DNA from: Chloroflexota bacterium
GTDB taxonomy: Bacteria; Chloroflexota; Anaerolineae; Anaerolineales; UBA4823
Length of the DNA: 64,000 nucleotides
Assembly (NCBI GenBank): GCA_029782365.1
Contig: JAKOUW010000015.1
Location: 41,510-105,509, forward strand
Direction: 5' to 3'
Shown one piece after another: positions 1-8,825 of the stretch. Position 1 is the stretch's first letter; each line of letters starts with the position of its first letter. The notes beneath the pieces were generated by a model. The model saw only the letters and a list, made by a program, of their open reading frames with translations, made no database searches and had not been told where the DNA came from. Position numbers and translations under genes: made by a program.

Positions 1-2
1 AG

Positions 3-506
3 GCTGCCATCAGCTTCTTGCGCAGCCTGGAAGCCCGCTTATCTGGCGATTTTTCGGCTTATGTCTCGGCCATCGAGAGCGGCCAATCGCCTGAAAGCGT
101 CTTTTCTGAGTTTGGCATCGCACTGGCCAACCTGTTGCGTCAGCAGCAGACCCGCATTGCAGATTTGCAGAATTCCCTGCGGTTTTCCGAGATTCGCATC
201 GAAGGGCTGTTGCAGGAAAATGAGCGTTTGCGCAACGAGCCGGTGCGCCAAAAACTGGGCCAGGCCCAGCAGCAAGCTCTCGATCTTACCGTGCGAGCCG
301 AAAAAGCTGAGCACAGCCTGGCCGCCACTCGGCGCGCCCTGGAAGCTGAGCAAACTGCTCGCCAGCGTGAGATACGAGAGATGCAGCGGGCCTTCGTTAC
401 CCAGAACAGCATTATCGCCAAGCAGCGTATCCAGCTCGATAACCTGGGCTGCAACACGCTGCCCGGCGAACCCTCAGACGCAGAAACGGCTGAGGTCCAA
501 TCCTGA
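3..506 (+). CDS. Partial coiled-coil protein, function unknown
   Basis: The reading frame is open from the left edge of the window, so the true start probably lies upstream; a TTG at 18 is the first in-frame start-like codon but has no ribosome binding site. The visible 160 or so residues are rich in Q, E, R, L and A with heptad-like spacing from about residue 40 to 135 (counting from the TTG), which predicts a long coiled coil. The tail is acidic. No enzymatic motif is visible. It lies 160 bases upstream of the Replic_Relax-like gene on the same strand and could belong to the same mobile cassette. I do not recognise the family. Confidence 0.6.
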   Translation, partial: AAISFLRSLEARLSGDFSAYVSAIESGQSPESVFSEFGIALANLLRQQQTRIADLQNSLRFSEIRIEGLLQENERLRNEPVRQKLGQAQQQALDLTVRAEKAEHSLAATRRALEAEQTARQREIREMQRAFVTQNSIIAKQRIQLDNLGCNTLPGEPSDAETAEVQS

Positions 507-583
507 TGTGCGCGGTCGCCGTGGGATGCCTTGCATCCACTCTGCCATCCGCAGAGTTCACGCATAAACCGTGCGCATATTAA

Positions 584-648
584 GAGGGTGGCTGTGCGCG
601 ACCAATGTGCGCAGCGAACAATATGCGTACGAGGCGCACAGCCCCCTC
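584..648. repeat. Inverted repeat between coiled-coil gene and Replic_Relax-like gene
   Basis: The arms at 584-599 and 634-648 are complementary over about 15 bp with one bulged base, and enclose 34 bases. A second pair, near GTGCGCATAT at 571-580 and ATATGCGTAC at 621-630, is also almost complementary, so alternative folds are possible. There is no T-run, so it does not look like an intrinsic terminator. It sits just upstream of a putative replication or relaxation gene. That placement allows an operator, an attenuator or a nick or origin site; I cannot choose between them. Confidence 0.5.
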
Positions 649-667
649 ACCCCTGTAAGGAGATTTC

Positions 668-2134
668 ATGAACCTACTGACCCCTGAAAGAGTCCTGGAA
701 TTGCAGGAAGCCCTGGACAGCCAGACGCGCAGCAACATCTGGCGCAAAATCCTGCATGCCATGTCCGTGGTCCGCGTGGCCGATAACAAACAAATCACCC
801 AGGCCAGCGGACTGAACCGCGACCGGCTGCGCCGCACGCTGGACAAGATGGAAGCAGCCAGCGCCGGGTTTCCGCCGCTTTTCTCAGCCTACAACAGCAA
901 ACTCAAGCGCGGCGGGCAGACCGGCCCGGCGCCACGCGTTTACCGCCTGGGTGAAAGCGGCGCAGCCCTGTGCAAGCTGGATGGGCTTACGAATGCCCAC
1001 GCCTGCCAGCTTGATGAGCCGCGGGCAATCCGGCATGCCCTGGGTGTGCTGGATGTTCACCTAGCAGCGCTGGCGGCCGGCTTGAATGTGACCACCGATC
1101 GCAACCTGGATTACGGCGACGATGACCATCTCCGCCCAGATAACCTGGTCACGCTGCCGGATATGACCAAAGCCATTTTTGAATCCGAGCAAGACGCCCG
1201 CTCGGATTTTCTGGAGCGGATCCTGCGCAGCCTGGATCATAAGGTTGCCTTCTACACCAGCCAGCAGGCTCAGGGGTTCTCGCCGGTTGTGCGCATGCTG
1301 ATTGACTTACCGCGCGGTAAAGAATGGCAGCGCACCCTGAACACCTGGCGCCAGGCAGTGGAAATCACGCGTGAGAAGCATGACCAGCTGCCGTTTCGCC
1401 TGCTGGCTCTGCCGCTGAGCGAATTCCTGGCCAATCCGGAGTGGGAGATGGAGCCGACGCCGGGCCGTTGGGTGGATTTGACGGCCACCGGAGCACTGGC
1501 AACTGCTTCGGGCGATGCGAAATCACTGGCCCAGGTGGCCCAGGAACTGCCGCAGTTCACCAACCCGGAACGGCGCATGATCCTGGCTGCGCTTTACCAG
1601 GAACTGCAGCAAACCGGGCGATATGCTGACCAGCCACAGGCAGATAGCGAGTTCCTGTACGTCATGCGCACCATTTACCTGGCTTCGCACGATCCCTTTG
1701 CCACGTCTTTGGCGCGCAGCGGCGTGCCGCGCGAGTCGCTGTACCTGCTGTATCACTATCTCCGAATGAACCCTGGGCTGTTGCAGTTGGTGGAGCAGAC
1801 CATCCAGATGGATGCCCGGCGCATCCACTGGAACCAAAGCACGGCCCTGCACCGCATGCAGGTGGTGATTGACGCCTTCCTGGAATACCACGGTTGGCAG
1901 AGCGACGGCCCGCTGCGGGCGTATTCGTACACGCCCGACTACCAGACGCGTGGCCCGCGCCGTTTGAGCGTCGCAGTTGAAATCACCGATCCAGAAATCC
2001 TGATGCCTGCAGAAACCGAAGTTGTGCCAGGCAAGCAGGAAATCCAAATCCTGGAAGAATCCCTGGGATGGGTGCTGAGTGCACTCTTCGCCCAAACCCA
2101 TCACTTGGGACTGAAAAAACCGCCTTTTTGGTAA
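668..2134 (+). CDS. Replication-relaxation (Replic_Relax-like) family protein
   Basis: A 488-residue protein. Its start has a good ribosome binding site, AAGGAG, seven bases before the ATG. Residues 40-100 look like a winged helix (sequence around QITQASGLNRDRLRRTLDKM, then a basic wing). Residues 150-230 hold a block with RPDNLVTL followed by FESEQ and an ordered helix, the layout seen in the Replic_Relax family of plasmid and integrative-element proteins. Members of that family are thought to act in replication or DNA relaxation of mobile elements, but the biochemistry is poorly known. The C-terminal 250 residues are unassigned. It is 18 bases from the recombinase gene, so the two are probably co-transcribed. 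The family call rests on pattern recognition only. Confidence 0.5.
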   Translation: MNLLTPERVLELQEALDSQTRSNIWRKILHAMSVVRVADNKQITQASGLNRDRLRRTLDKMEAASAGFPPLFSAYNSKLKRGGQTGPAPRVYRLGESGAALCKLDGLTNAHACQLDEPRAIRHALGVLDVHLAALAAGLNVTTDRNLDYGDDDHLRPDNLVTLPDMTKAIFESEQDARSDFLERILRSLDHKVAFYTSQQAQGFSPVVRMLIDLPRGKEWQRTLNTWRQAVEITREKHDQLPFRLLALPLSEFLANPEWEMEPTPGRWVDLTATGALATASGDAKSLAQVAQELPQFTNPERRMILAALYQELQQTGRYADQPQADSEFLYVMRTIYLASHDPFATSLARSGVPRESLYLLYHYLRMNPGLLQLVEQTIQMDARRIHWNQSTALHRMQVVIDAFLEYHGWQSDGPLRAYSYTPDYQTRGPRRLSVAVEITDPEILMPAETEVVPGKQEIQILEESLGWVLSALFAQTHHLGLKKPPFW

Positions 2135-2152
2135 ATCGAAACGGAGAAAACA

Positions 2153-3082
2153 ATGAACCCCATTGAAATCACGGACCAACAGATGCAAGAATTTGGCGCC
2201 GCCCTGGTCGCCAAAGAGCGATCGCCAATCACAATCCGTGGCTATGTGAGTGATGTGCGCCTGTTTTGCACCTGGCATCTACGTAAATATCGAGAACCGT
2301 TGACCTTTGAGAACCTGACGGCTGCCGCCTTACGCGCCTATAAGCAGCATTTGCTCGAAGAGCAGGCCAAGCCCAAAACAGTAAACCGGCGACTGGCTTC
2401 ATTGGCCGCTTTTGCCGATTGGGCGCGGCAGGCCGGTTACCTGAACGATCGTAACCCGGCGCAAGGCATCACCAAAGTGCCGCAGGCGCCGCTGTCGCCC
2501 CGTTGGCTGGATCATAAACAGCAGGCGGCTTTGCTGCGCACGGTAGAAAAAGAAGTGCAGGCTGCCATCCGGCGATACCCACGGCTGCAGGTGGCGTACT
2601 TGCGGGATGCCGCGATTGTGTGCCTGATGCTCAATACCGGCCTGCGCGTCAAAGAGGTGGTTGGTTTACGGCTCAAGGATGTGCTGCTCAACGAACGGAA
2701 GGGTACCGTGATCGTCCGGCAGGGGAAAGGTGGAAAACGCCGCGAAATCCCGCTCAACGCCCAGGCGCGTAAGGCTTTGCAGGATTACCTGGATGTGCGC
2801 CCGGAAGTAACGGCAGATGGCTTCTTCGTCGGGCAGAGCAACCAGAATGTGCAAGAAAAAACTGTGCAGCGGGCCGTCAAACGTTTTGCAGAAGCGGCCG
2901 GCATGGGGGATATTTCTGCCCATGTTTTACGCCACACCTTCGCCAAGTCGCTGATTGATAAGGGCGTCACGCTGGAGAAAGTGGCAGCCCTGTTAGGTCA
3001 CACCAGCCTGGAAACCACCCAAATCTACATTACCCCAGGCGAGCGCGACCTGGAAGAAGCCGTAACGAAGCTGGAGGCTTAG
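2153..3082 (+). CDS. Tyrosine recombinase / integrase, XerC/D-like
   Basis: A 309-residue phage-integrase-fold enzyme that would cut and rejoin DNA at specific sites through a 3'-phosphotyrosine intermediate. Residues 10-100 form a core-binding (SAM-like) domain and 115-300 the catalytic domain. The full catalytic set is visible: R165 (in TGLRVKEVV), K192 or K195 (GKGGK), H257-x-x-R260 (HVLRHTF), H283 (LLGHTS) and nucleophile Y292. Length fits a Xer-type recombinase without extra arm-binding domain. The start has GGAG eight bases upstream. It lies between the Replic_Relax-like and SNF2-like genes, only two bases from the latter. It is more likely a mobile-element enzyme than the chromosomal dimer-resolution XerC or XerD. 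Confidence 0.9.
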   Translation: MNPIEITDQQMQEFGAALVAKERSPITIRGYVSDVRLFCTWHLRKYREPLTFENLTAAALRAYKQHLLEEQAKPKTVNRRLASLAAFADWARQAGYLNDRNPAQGITKVPQAPLSPRWLDHKQQAALLRTVEKEVQAAIRRYPRLQVAYLRDAAIVCLMLNTGLRVKEVVGLRLKDVLLNERKGTVIVRQGKGGKRREIPLNAQARKALQDYLDVRPEVTADGFFVGQSNQNVQEKTVQRAVKRFAEAAGMGDISAHVLRHTFAKSLIDKGVTLEKVAALLGHTSLETTQIYITPGERDLEEAVTKLEA

Positions 3083-3084
3083 GC

Positions 3085-4593
3085 ATGGGAGGCAGAGTTT
3101 ACCCGGATGCTTTTGGGGAAATCGTGATCTCTTTTTCCAGGAACGAGGCGCTCAGAAACGCCGTGCGGCGTATCCCGAGCGCACATTTCGACTTTCACGA
3201 GCAGCGCGGCTGGCTGGCCTGGCCTTCAACCAGCGTCATCCGGGCCGTGTTGTCGCTGGCCGATCAATATCGCCTGGCGGTGCACCCTGCTTTCAAGCTG
3301 CCGGCAGAAGAACTGGTGGCACGTTTCGAAAGCAGCCGTTACTATGCCAGCCACGCCCTGGAACCCGAAGCGCACTTCAAGTCACCGCTGCCGGGCCTGA
3401 CGCCTTTTCAAGTTGCCGGCGTGCAGTATGCCCTCAAGACCATGCGCTGTTTTATCGCCGATGAAGATGAGAAAGATCGGATGGCCATCGCCCTGGGGAC
3501 TGTGCAAGCCGCCAATGCTTTTCCAGCCTGGATCGTCTGCCCGGCGAACCGCAGCCAGGCCTGGCATCATGCCATCGAACGATACCTGCCCGGTAAAAAG
3601 TTGCCCACCTGCAAAGACGCCGCCGTGGATGCCTCGGCCGACATGGTGCTGATCAACTATGAAACGCTGGATGCTGCTGACGCCGTGATCCAGCATTTGA
3701 ACCGCCGCCCTTATGGCCTGATCCTGGATGAGGCGCATTACGTGAAGAGTTGGGATGCCCAGCGTACCAGGCGCTCCCTTGCCCTGGCGCAAGGCATCCA
3801 CTACCGGCTGCTGCTCACGCCCACCCCGATCCTCAATGGCCCGGCGGAGCTGATCAGCCAATTGAATGTTATGGGGCGGTTAGATGAGTTCGGCGGTCGC
3901 AGCGGCTTTTTCCAGCGCTACTGCCTGGGGCAAGAAAATGGCGCCGCCCGCCTGGACGAGCTTGGCCGGCTGTTGCGCACCCGCTGCCTGCTGCGCCGGC
4001 CCAAGCCGGACCTGGAGACGATGCCCCGCCAATACCATCGAGTGCGCATTGACAACCGGGATGATTACAATGCGATAGAGGTGGCTGCTTCGCAGGATGA
4101 CGACTGGGTGGGCTGGCACACCGCGCCACGCCTAGAATTGGCCTGGGGCAAGTTCGATGCGGCGGTCGCCTGGATCCGGGCGTTGCTGAAAAACAACCAG
4201 GAAAAACTGGTGGTTTTCGCCTACCACCGCGAGATCGTGGGCGACATTGCCGGCGCCTTCCAGGCCCCCTGGATCACCAGCGAGATCACGAAGCACAAAC
4301 GGGCGAAAGCCATTGAGCGCTTTACCAGCGACCCAGCGTGCCGCCTCATCGTCATCAGCATCCGGGCCGACAGCCGCGGCTGGAATCTTGCACCGGCTTG
4401 CCAGGCGCTGTTTGCAGAGCTGAGTTTCACGCCCGCCGACCAGCAGCGCGCTGAGGGCTTGCTGGCGCAGCCGGCGCAGGCCCATTACCTGATCGCCACG
4501 AACACGCTTGAGGAGTGCTTCTTTGACCGGATTGGGGATAAGCAGTATGTGATCAGAACGGTGCTGGATGTCATTTACACAGAGCAGAAATAA
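3085..4593 (+). CDS. HARP/SNF2-like protein with degenerate helicase motifs
   Basis: A 502-residue protein laid out like a SMARCAL1/HARP-type SNF2 enzyme. Residues 10-60 resemble a HARP-like module, 105-265 the first RecA-like lobe (TPFQVAGVQYAL; DEAH at 215-218; motif III-like LLLTPTPILNGPAEL at 242-256) and 350-500 the second lobe. SNF2 proteins use ATP to move along DNA. Here the Walker A region, where ADEMGLGKT is expected, reads ADEDEKDRMAIAL (125-137) and has lost the GKT. Motif VI, usually a Q-x-x-x-R-x-x-R pattern, reads QQRAEGLLAQ. ATP hydrolysis is therefore doubtful while the fold seems kept. GGAGG precedes the ATG by seven bases, and the stop of the recombinase is two bases upstream. 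It could be a DNA-binding partner of that recombinase. Confidence 0.65.
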   Translation: MGGRVYPDAFGEIVISFSRNEALRNAVRRIPSAHFDFHEQRGWLAWPSTSVIRAVLSLADQYRLAVHPAFKLPAEELVARFESSRYYASHALEPEAHFKSPLPGLTPFQVAGVQYALKTMRCFIADEDEKDRMAIALGTVQAANAFPAWIVCPANRSQAWHHAIERYLPGKKLPTCKDAAVDASADMVLINYETLDAADAVIQHLNRRPYGLILDEAHYVKSWDAQRTRRSLALAQGIHYRLLLTPTPILNGPAELISQLNVMGRLDEFGGRSGFFQRYCLGQENGAARLDELGRLLRTRCLLRRPKPDLETMPRQYHRVRIDNRDDYNAIEVAASQDDDWVGWHTAPRLELAWGKFDAAVAWIRALLKNNQEKLVVFAYHREIVGDIAGAFQAPWITSEITKHKRAKAIERFTSDPACRLIVISIRADSRGWNLAPACQALFAELSFTPADQQRAEGLLAQPAQAHYLIATNTLEECFFDRIGDKQYVIRTVLDVIYTEQK

Positions 4594-4630
4594 CCTTTGA
4601 CAATTTGCCAAATATAGAAACGCCATTCTG

Positions 4631-4655
4631 CCCATCGCAAGATGGGTTATTTTTA
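4631..4655 (+). terminator. Intrinsic terminator after the recombinase cassette
   Basis: The stem CCCATC / GATGGG is closed by a GCAA tetraloop and followed by TTATTTTT. It lies 38 bases past the stop of the SNF2-like gene and would end the cassette transcript. Confidence 0.75.
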
Positions 4656-4710
4656 CGTTGATTTCCCAGGTCACCTACCTGAGTTAGGATCAGTTTATCA
4701 ACTCCCTGCA

Positions 4711-4719
4711 TGCTATAAT
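4711..4719 (+). promoter_or_regulatory. Extended -10 promoter of the PLD nuclease gene
   Basis: TGCTATAAT is a full extended -10 element. No good -35 hexamer is visible 16-18 bases upstream. Transcription would start near 4726, leaving a leader of about 48 bases before the ATG at 4774. Confidence 0.55.
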
Positions 4720-4773
4720 AATTGCGACATACTTTTCCTATGACCGACATTCCGTATTGAGGAGCAAGCTGTT

Positions 4774-6003
4774 ATGGCCGAATTGCTTTGTCAACCTGAT
4801 GGTGAAATTCGCTTGGGAGATTTTCTGAAGTCTCACCTAAATCAAACTGAATGGACATCCTTTCGAGCAGCTATTGCTTTTATCAAAAATACAGGCACTA
4901 GACACATAGCCGCTGATTTGGCTAACTTCTCCAATAGAGCAACGGTCAAAATTTCAGTAGGGGTTGATCAAAACGGCACTTCCTATGATGGTTTAAAAAG
5001 TCTTCTGGAAGCAGTTGGAGAAAGGGGCAAAATTTGGGTTTTTCACAATGAAAACCAATCTACTTTTCATCCTAAAGTGTACGTTTTCTCGAATGAAGAA
5101 TGGGCTGATGTAGCAATAGGATCAGGAAATCTCACAGAGGGAGGACTATACACGAACTATGAAGTGTCTTTAGCCGTTAGACTTCATCTTTCGGTTAATG
5201 AAGACAGAGAACTGTTTAATCAACTTCAATCAATGTTTGACTCTTGGGCGGATCCGACAAGCCAACTGGCACATTTGTTGACCAATGAATTTTTAGGGGA
5301 GCTATTGCTAAATGGCTATGTGATAACCGAGAGCCAAATGCAAGCCATACGTACCAACAAGATTGCTGAGGGGAAAGAAACAACCACAGAAGCCGGCAGT
5401 GAACCTACAAAACCTCCTCTGTTTTATCGAAGAGCAGTGCGTCGCGCTCCTCGCCTTCCTAGAACACCTGCCGAACCAGATTTGCCTGAAGAAATTGTCG
5501 ATGAAGAATTTGTAATAGAGCCTCCCGTACCAGTTGAGCCACAAGCAGGGGGTAACTATGGTTTTGTGATGACATTACAAAGAACAGATGTTGGAGTTGG
5601 GCAGACTACTGCAGGCACAAGCAGGCGCTCTCCTGAAATTTTTATTCCTCTATCGGCACGAAACTATGACCCTCAATTTTGGGGGTGGCCTGATCTTTTT
5701 ACCGAAGATCCGCAACGTGATGGAAAATTTGACCGTTCCGGCGTTCCTATGCGCGTTGGAACAGAAATTGTAATTGTTAATATGATGACTTGGCCAGTAA
5801 AACACGATTTTAGGCTAAGAAGTGAAGCCCTGCGAAGTGCTGGCAACGTGAATGATATTCTCAGGATTGAAAGATCGGATGGCTCGCAGGGATATTCTTA
5901 CTACGTAGAAGTGGTCCCGTATGGTACCTCCGAATATCAACATTATTGGGATCTATGCGTAAACGAGACGCAAAACTCACATAAACTTTGGGGGTATTAC
6001 TAA
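4774..6003 (+). CDS. PLD-family (BfiI/NgoFVII-type) restriction endonuclease
   Basis: A 409-residue protein. The N-terminal 150 residues carry a single phospholipase-D active-site half: H99-P-K101 (STFHPKVYVF), then G116-S-G-N119-L-T and E130 (NYEVSL). PLD-type nucleases such as BfiI and NgoFVII dimerise to build one metal-independent active site. A variable acidic and proline-rich linker spans about 195-250. Residues 255-409 have the pattern of the NgoFVII C-terminal, B3-like DNA-binding domain (FIPLSARNYDPQFWGWPDLF; VPMRVGTEIVIV). Two DNA methyltransferase genes converge on it across a shared terminator, which strongly suggests a type II restriction-modification system. Base composition is much more AT-rich than the flanks, a sign of transfer. 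GGAG lies about ten bases before the ATG. Confidence 0.8.
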   Translation: MAELLCQPDGEIRLGDFLKSHLNQTEWTSFRAAIAFIKNTGTRHIAADLANFSNRATVKISVGVDQNGTSYDGLKSLLEAVGERGKIWVFHNENQSTFHPKVYVFSNEEWADVAIGSGNLTEGGLYTNYEVSLAVRLHLSVNEDRELFNQLQSMFDSWADPTSQLAHLLTNEFLGELLLNGYVITESQMQAIRTNKIAEGKETTTEAGSEPTKPPLFYRRAVRRAPRLPRTPAEPDLPEEIVDEEFVIEPPVPVEPQAGGNYGFVMTLQRTDVGVGQTTAGTSRRSPEIFIPLSARNYDPQFWGWPDLFTEDPQRDGKFDRSGVPMRVGTEIVIVNMMTWPVKHDFRLRSEALRSAGNVNDILRIERSDGSQGYSYYVEVVPYGTSEYQHYWDLCVNETQNSHKLWGYY

Positions 6004-6017
6004 TATAGTCGGAGAAG

Positions 6018-6051
6018 AAAAGACCTTCACGGTGCCATGTGAAGGTCTTTT
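6018..6051. terminator. Bidirectional terminator between nuclease and methyltransferase genes
   Basis: A perfect stem AAAGACCTTCAC / GTGAAGGTCTTT (6019-6030 and 6039-6050) with an 8-base loop has an A-run before and a T-run after it. It therefore works as a terminator on both strands. It separates the plus-strand nuclease gene from the minus-strand methyltransferase operon. Confidence 0.85.
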
Positions 6052-6065
6052 TCCTGGGAAAGATA

Positions 6066-7658
6066 TCATTTGGGTTTCTTGAGAACAATAATGATTTCTG
6101 AAGCAACAGCGTTTTTCTTAAAAATATCGCGTGAGACCAACATTTCCATTGGAATATTCTTTTCAGGTAAGAAGCCGATACTCATAGCGATTTCGGCTAA
6201 TAAGTTTGCAGTTTCAATTTCAACTCGCTGTCCACCCGCAATGGTGTGATTGTTACCAACAACGACAAAAGCATTAGCTCCTGGTTTAAGAACTGCAAGC
6301 ATTTCCACAAAAACTTGCCGCATATCCAAAAAATATTTGGCCAAAAGAGCAGGCAAATTGCGTCTCCGAAAGCCAACATTAGTATTTGCATTTAAAGTGT
6401 CAATCTGTTCAATAAGATGGTGAACTGATAGTGGTAGTAGATTTTTCTTACCAAGATAATCGTGCCAAAGGGTGGAGCGAATTTTGTCAGTTACTTCTCG
6501 GTTGCCAATCATTTCCAAATTGCGTTTTTGATGATCGTGTCTTGGCAATAGGCCAAGATAACACAAGCTCAATCGATCTGTATCAAGGTAGGGTAAAGCC
6601 GTTGCATAAGGCGGGGATGTGACAACAACATCTACTTTACCCAAATAATCCTTCCAGATATTCCCTGCATTTAAGGCACTACCTTGAAAAACCTTGAAAC
6701 TCCCATTATCAATACCCTGATTTTGGTAAAGGAATGCTAATACTATACGTACTGAACGTCCAACCTCTTCGAGAAATTCTTTGTAGGGGTCAAGGTCAAT
6801 ATCATTTTTGACCTGTTTTCGGACACGGAGATCATCTTCCTTCTGCCATGAAACCGAACGCAAAATATTGCTTAACGCCAAAGTGAACATGTTTCGAATG
6901 CTAACGTTTGTGATCGCATCAATTTCACTTTTTATTTGATCTAGATCACATAAAACGGGTTCAGAGAACCATAATGAAAGATATTTCTGATCAGATTCGG
7001 AAAGAGATGTGAAATATGGTAATTGATCTTTGCTGACTCGTTGTTTGGGCTGAATACGCAATAGGTTTTCGCGCAGATGCAGATATACTTCGCTTAGCTC
7101 GGTAGGGTCAATTGTCAAAAGTTCAGCCTTGGTTTTACTCATCAAAACAGAAAGTGGATTGGCGTCAAGCCCTAATCCAAAACATCCCGCAAGCACCGAT
7201 TCAACCAAGGTCGTGCCGCTCCCACACATGGGGTCGGCCACAATGCCTCCTGTTGGTACACAACCAATATTGATTAGCGAACGTACTAGCTGTGGAAAGA
7301 ACTTCCCGCGATATTCATGCAAGCCATGCGTCCCATACCGAAGTATACGGCGGTTAGGTAAAGGAACTGTTTTGTCAAAAGGTAAAAGATGAGCAATTTG
7401 ATCTGATGTCAGACCATTCCGAACGATATTTGTGGTCGCTTCGCGTAAAACCTGTACGGTGGGTTGCCCATTGACACTTTCCCAGTATGCTAGTTGCCTC
7501 ACTAAATCAAATTCGGGAACGCTGGTCTCAATACGAAACTCTTCAGATTCATCATCTGCTAGCGATGAACCTGCAACGGATCTTAATTCGGAAAACGCTA
7601 ATACGCGTTCAAATGGTTGGATATACGGCTTGATTTTACATTCAACGATAGTTTTCAT
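6066..7658 (-). CDS. DNA methyltransferase (N4-cytosine/N6-adenine type), second of pair
   Basis: A 530-residue amino-methyltransferase. The AdoMet-binding motif I is at about 141-151 (ADPMCGSGTTL), preceded by THGLHEYRGKFFPQ. The catalytic motif IV, TSPPY, is at 347-351. The order motif I then motif IV, with roughly 200 residues between, matches the neighbouring methyltransferase, so the two are probably related. SPPY is commonest in enzymes making N4-methylcytosine, though N6-adenine enzymes can carry it. It would protect host sites from the PLD nuclease encoded next to it. It starts three bases after the stop of the upstream methyltransferase, so they form one operon. Composition is AT-rich like its partners. 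About 110 extra N-terminal residues are unassigned. Confidence 0.85.
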   Translation of the reverse strand: MKTIVECKIKPYIQPFERVLAFSELRSVAGSSLADDESEEFRIETSVPEFDLVRQLAYWESVNGQPTVQVLREATTNIVRNGLTSDQIAHLLPFDKTVPLPNRRILRYGTHGLHEYRGKFFPQLVRSLINIGCVPTGGIVADPMCGSGTTLVESVLAGCFGLGLDANPLSVLMSKTKAELLTIDPTELSEVYLHLRENLLRIQPKQRVSKDQLPYFTSLSESDQKYLSLWFSEPVLCDLDQIKSEIDAITNVSIRNMFTLALSNILRSVSWQKEDDLRVRKQVKNDIDLDPYKEFLEEVGRSVRIVLAFLYQNQGIDNGSFKVFQGSALNAGNIWKDYLGKVDVVVTSPPYATALPYLDTDRLSLCYLGLLPRHDHQKRNLEMIGNREVTDKIRSTLWHDYLGKKNLLPLSVHHLIEQIDTLNANTNVGFRRRNLPALLAKYFLDMRQVFVEMLAVLKPGANAFVVVGNNHTIAGGQRVEIETANLLAEIAMSIGFLPEKNIPMEMLVSRDIFKKNAVASEIIIVLKKPK

Positions 7659-7661
7659 TGG

Positions 7662-8819
7662 TTACCCTTTGCGCTGCAAAATCAAGATTTTTTCTTCCTT
7701 GATCTTTCCAATCGCTGGATTGAAAGCTTTTTTTGTTGCTTGCATTTGTCTTGTGATTCGAGCTGCTTCAACAAATCCTCTGTCGGCTGCCAGGTTTGAC
7801 AATAACTCGGCATTATCAATTTTTTCCCCTTTTATGGTTGAGTCGCCGATTATGAAGCATGCATAACGATTTGGCCTTAAGTGTTCATACAACCACTCAA
7901 AAATCAGAGCCATCTCCTGCCGAAAGGTTTCTATTGAAGCTCCTACCTTGCTATATTTCCGGTGGCTGCCAATCTCTTGTTTTTTAAATTCCGCATAATC
8001 CATGTCTAGCCAAATCATGCGTGACATATGATACAAGTGATAGCTGTAAGCGTTTGGGTAGGGCGGTGAACATACCATCAAGTCAAACTTTCCAACATCC
8101 GGCGCTGTCAAAATATTTGCATAAAGCACTTTGCTAAAACATCCATTATTTGCAACTTGAGTAAATTCTGTTACAGATGGGATGGCCTTACTTAAAGCTA
8201 TCCCAAAACGACGGAAAGTATCCCCTGGAACTATCTTTTTCTCTCGACGTACGTATCTTGTGTCAGAGTCCTGCTTAGAGACAACCACAATGATAGATGA
8301 AAACGCTGTCTGAGCAATTTTGCGGCTCGTAGGAGTTGGTAAACTTTGGAACCAGCTTTTTATTTCAGCCAATTCTTCAACTACAAATGGTTCAAACCAG
8401 AAACTAATAGCATTATCCTGAGGACGGTCAGCAGAAGAAATGTACGGAGATGATTTAAAGAGAGGGGTATTCATCAATAAATCAGCAGCGGCTCTTTGCG
8501 ACTTTGAAACTAATTCAGCTAATATTTGTTCATCGCCATTTTGAAAGTGGGTGGTTTTAGCCTCACTGATTAAACAGGCAAGTGGATTGGCATCTATACC
8601 AATGGCGTTGCGTTTCAAAACATTAGCTTCAACCAATGTTGTGCCACTTCCGCAAAAAATATCCGCAACGGTTTCTCCAGTTTTTGATAATTCGCTAATG
8701 ATTGCGTTAGGAATTTGAGGAATATACTTTGCTGGGTAAGGGTGGAGACCATGGGTCAGATGCCTTGTTTTGGCATCTGCAAAATTCCAATCCAAATTCA
8801 AGAGGTTAAGAGGATTCAT
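7662..8819 (-). CDS. DNA methyltransferase (N4-cytosine/N6-adenine type), first of pair
   Basis: A 385-residue enzyme with HGLHPYPAKYIPQ at 23-35, AdoMet motif I ADIFCGSGTTL at 52-62, an acidic strand-2 motif GIDANPL at 74-80, and catalytic CSPPY at 250-254. It transfers a methyl group from S-adenosylmethionine to an exocyclic amino group in DNA. Two separate methyltransferases for one nuclease usually means an asymmetric recognition site, with each enzyme modifying one strand, as in the BfiI system. The ATG lies six bases after an extended -10 element and no Shine-Dalgarno sequence is present, so the mRNA may be leaderless. Confidence 0.85.
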   Translation of the reverse strand: MNPLNLLNLDWNFADAKTRHLTHGLHPYPAKYIPQIPNAIISELSKTGETVADIFCGSGTTLVEANVLKRNAIGIDANPLACLISEAKTTHFQNGDEQILAELVSKSQRAAADLLMNTPLFKSSPYISSADRPQDNAISFWFEPFVVEELAEIKSWFQSLPTPTSRKIAQTAFSSIIVVVSKQDSDTRYVRREKKIVPGDTFRRFGIALSKAIPSVTEFTQVANNGCFSKVLYANILTAPDVGKFDLMVCSPPYPNAYSYHLYHMSRMIWLDMDYAEFKKQEIGSHRKYSKVGASIETFRQEMALIFEWLYEHLRPNRYACFIIGDSTIKGEKIDNAELLSNLAADRGFVEAARITRQMQATKKAFNPAIGKIKEEKILILQRKG

Positions 8820-8825
8820 AAATAA

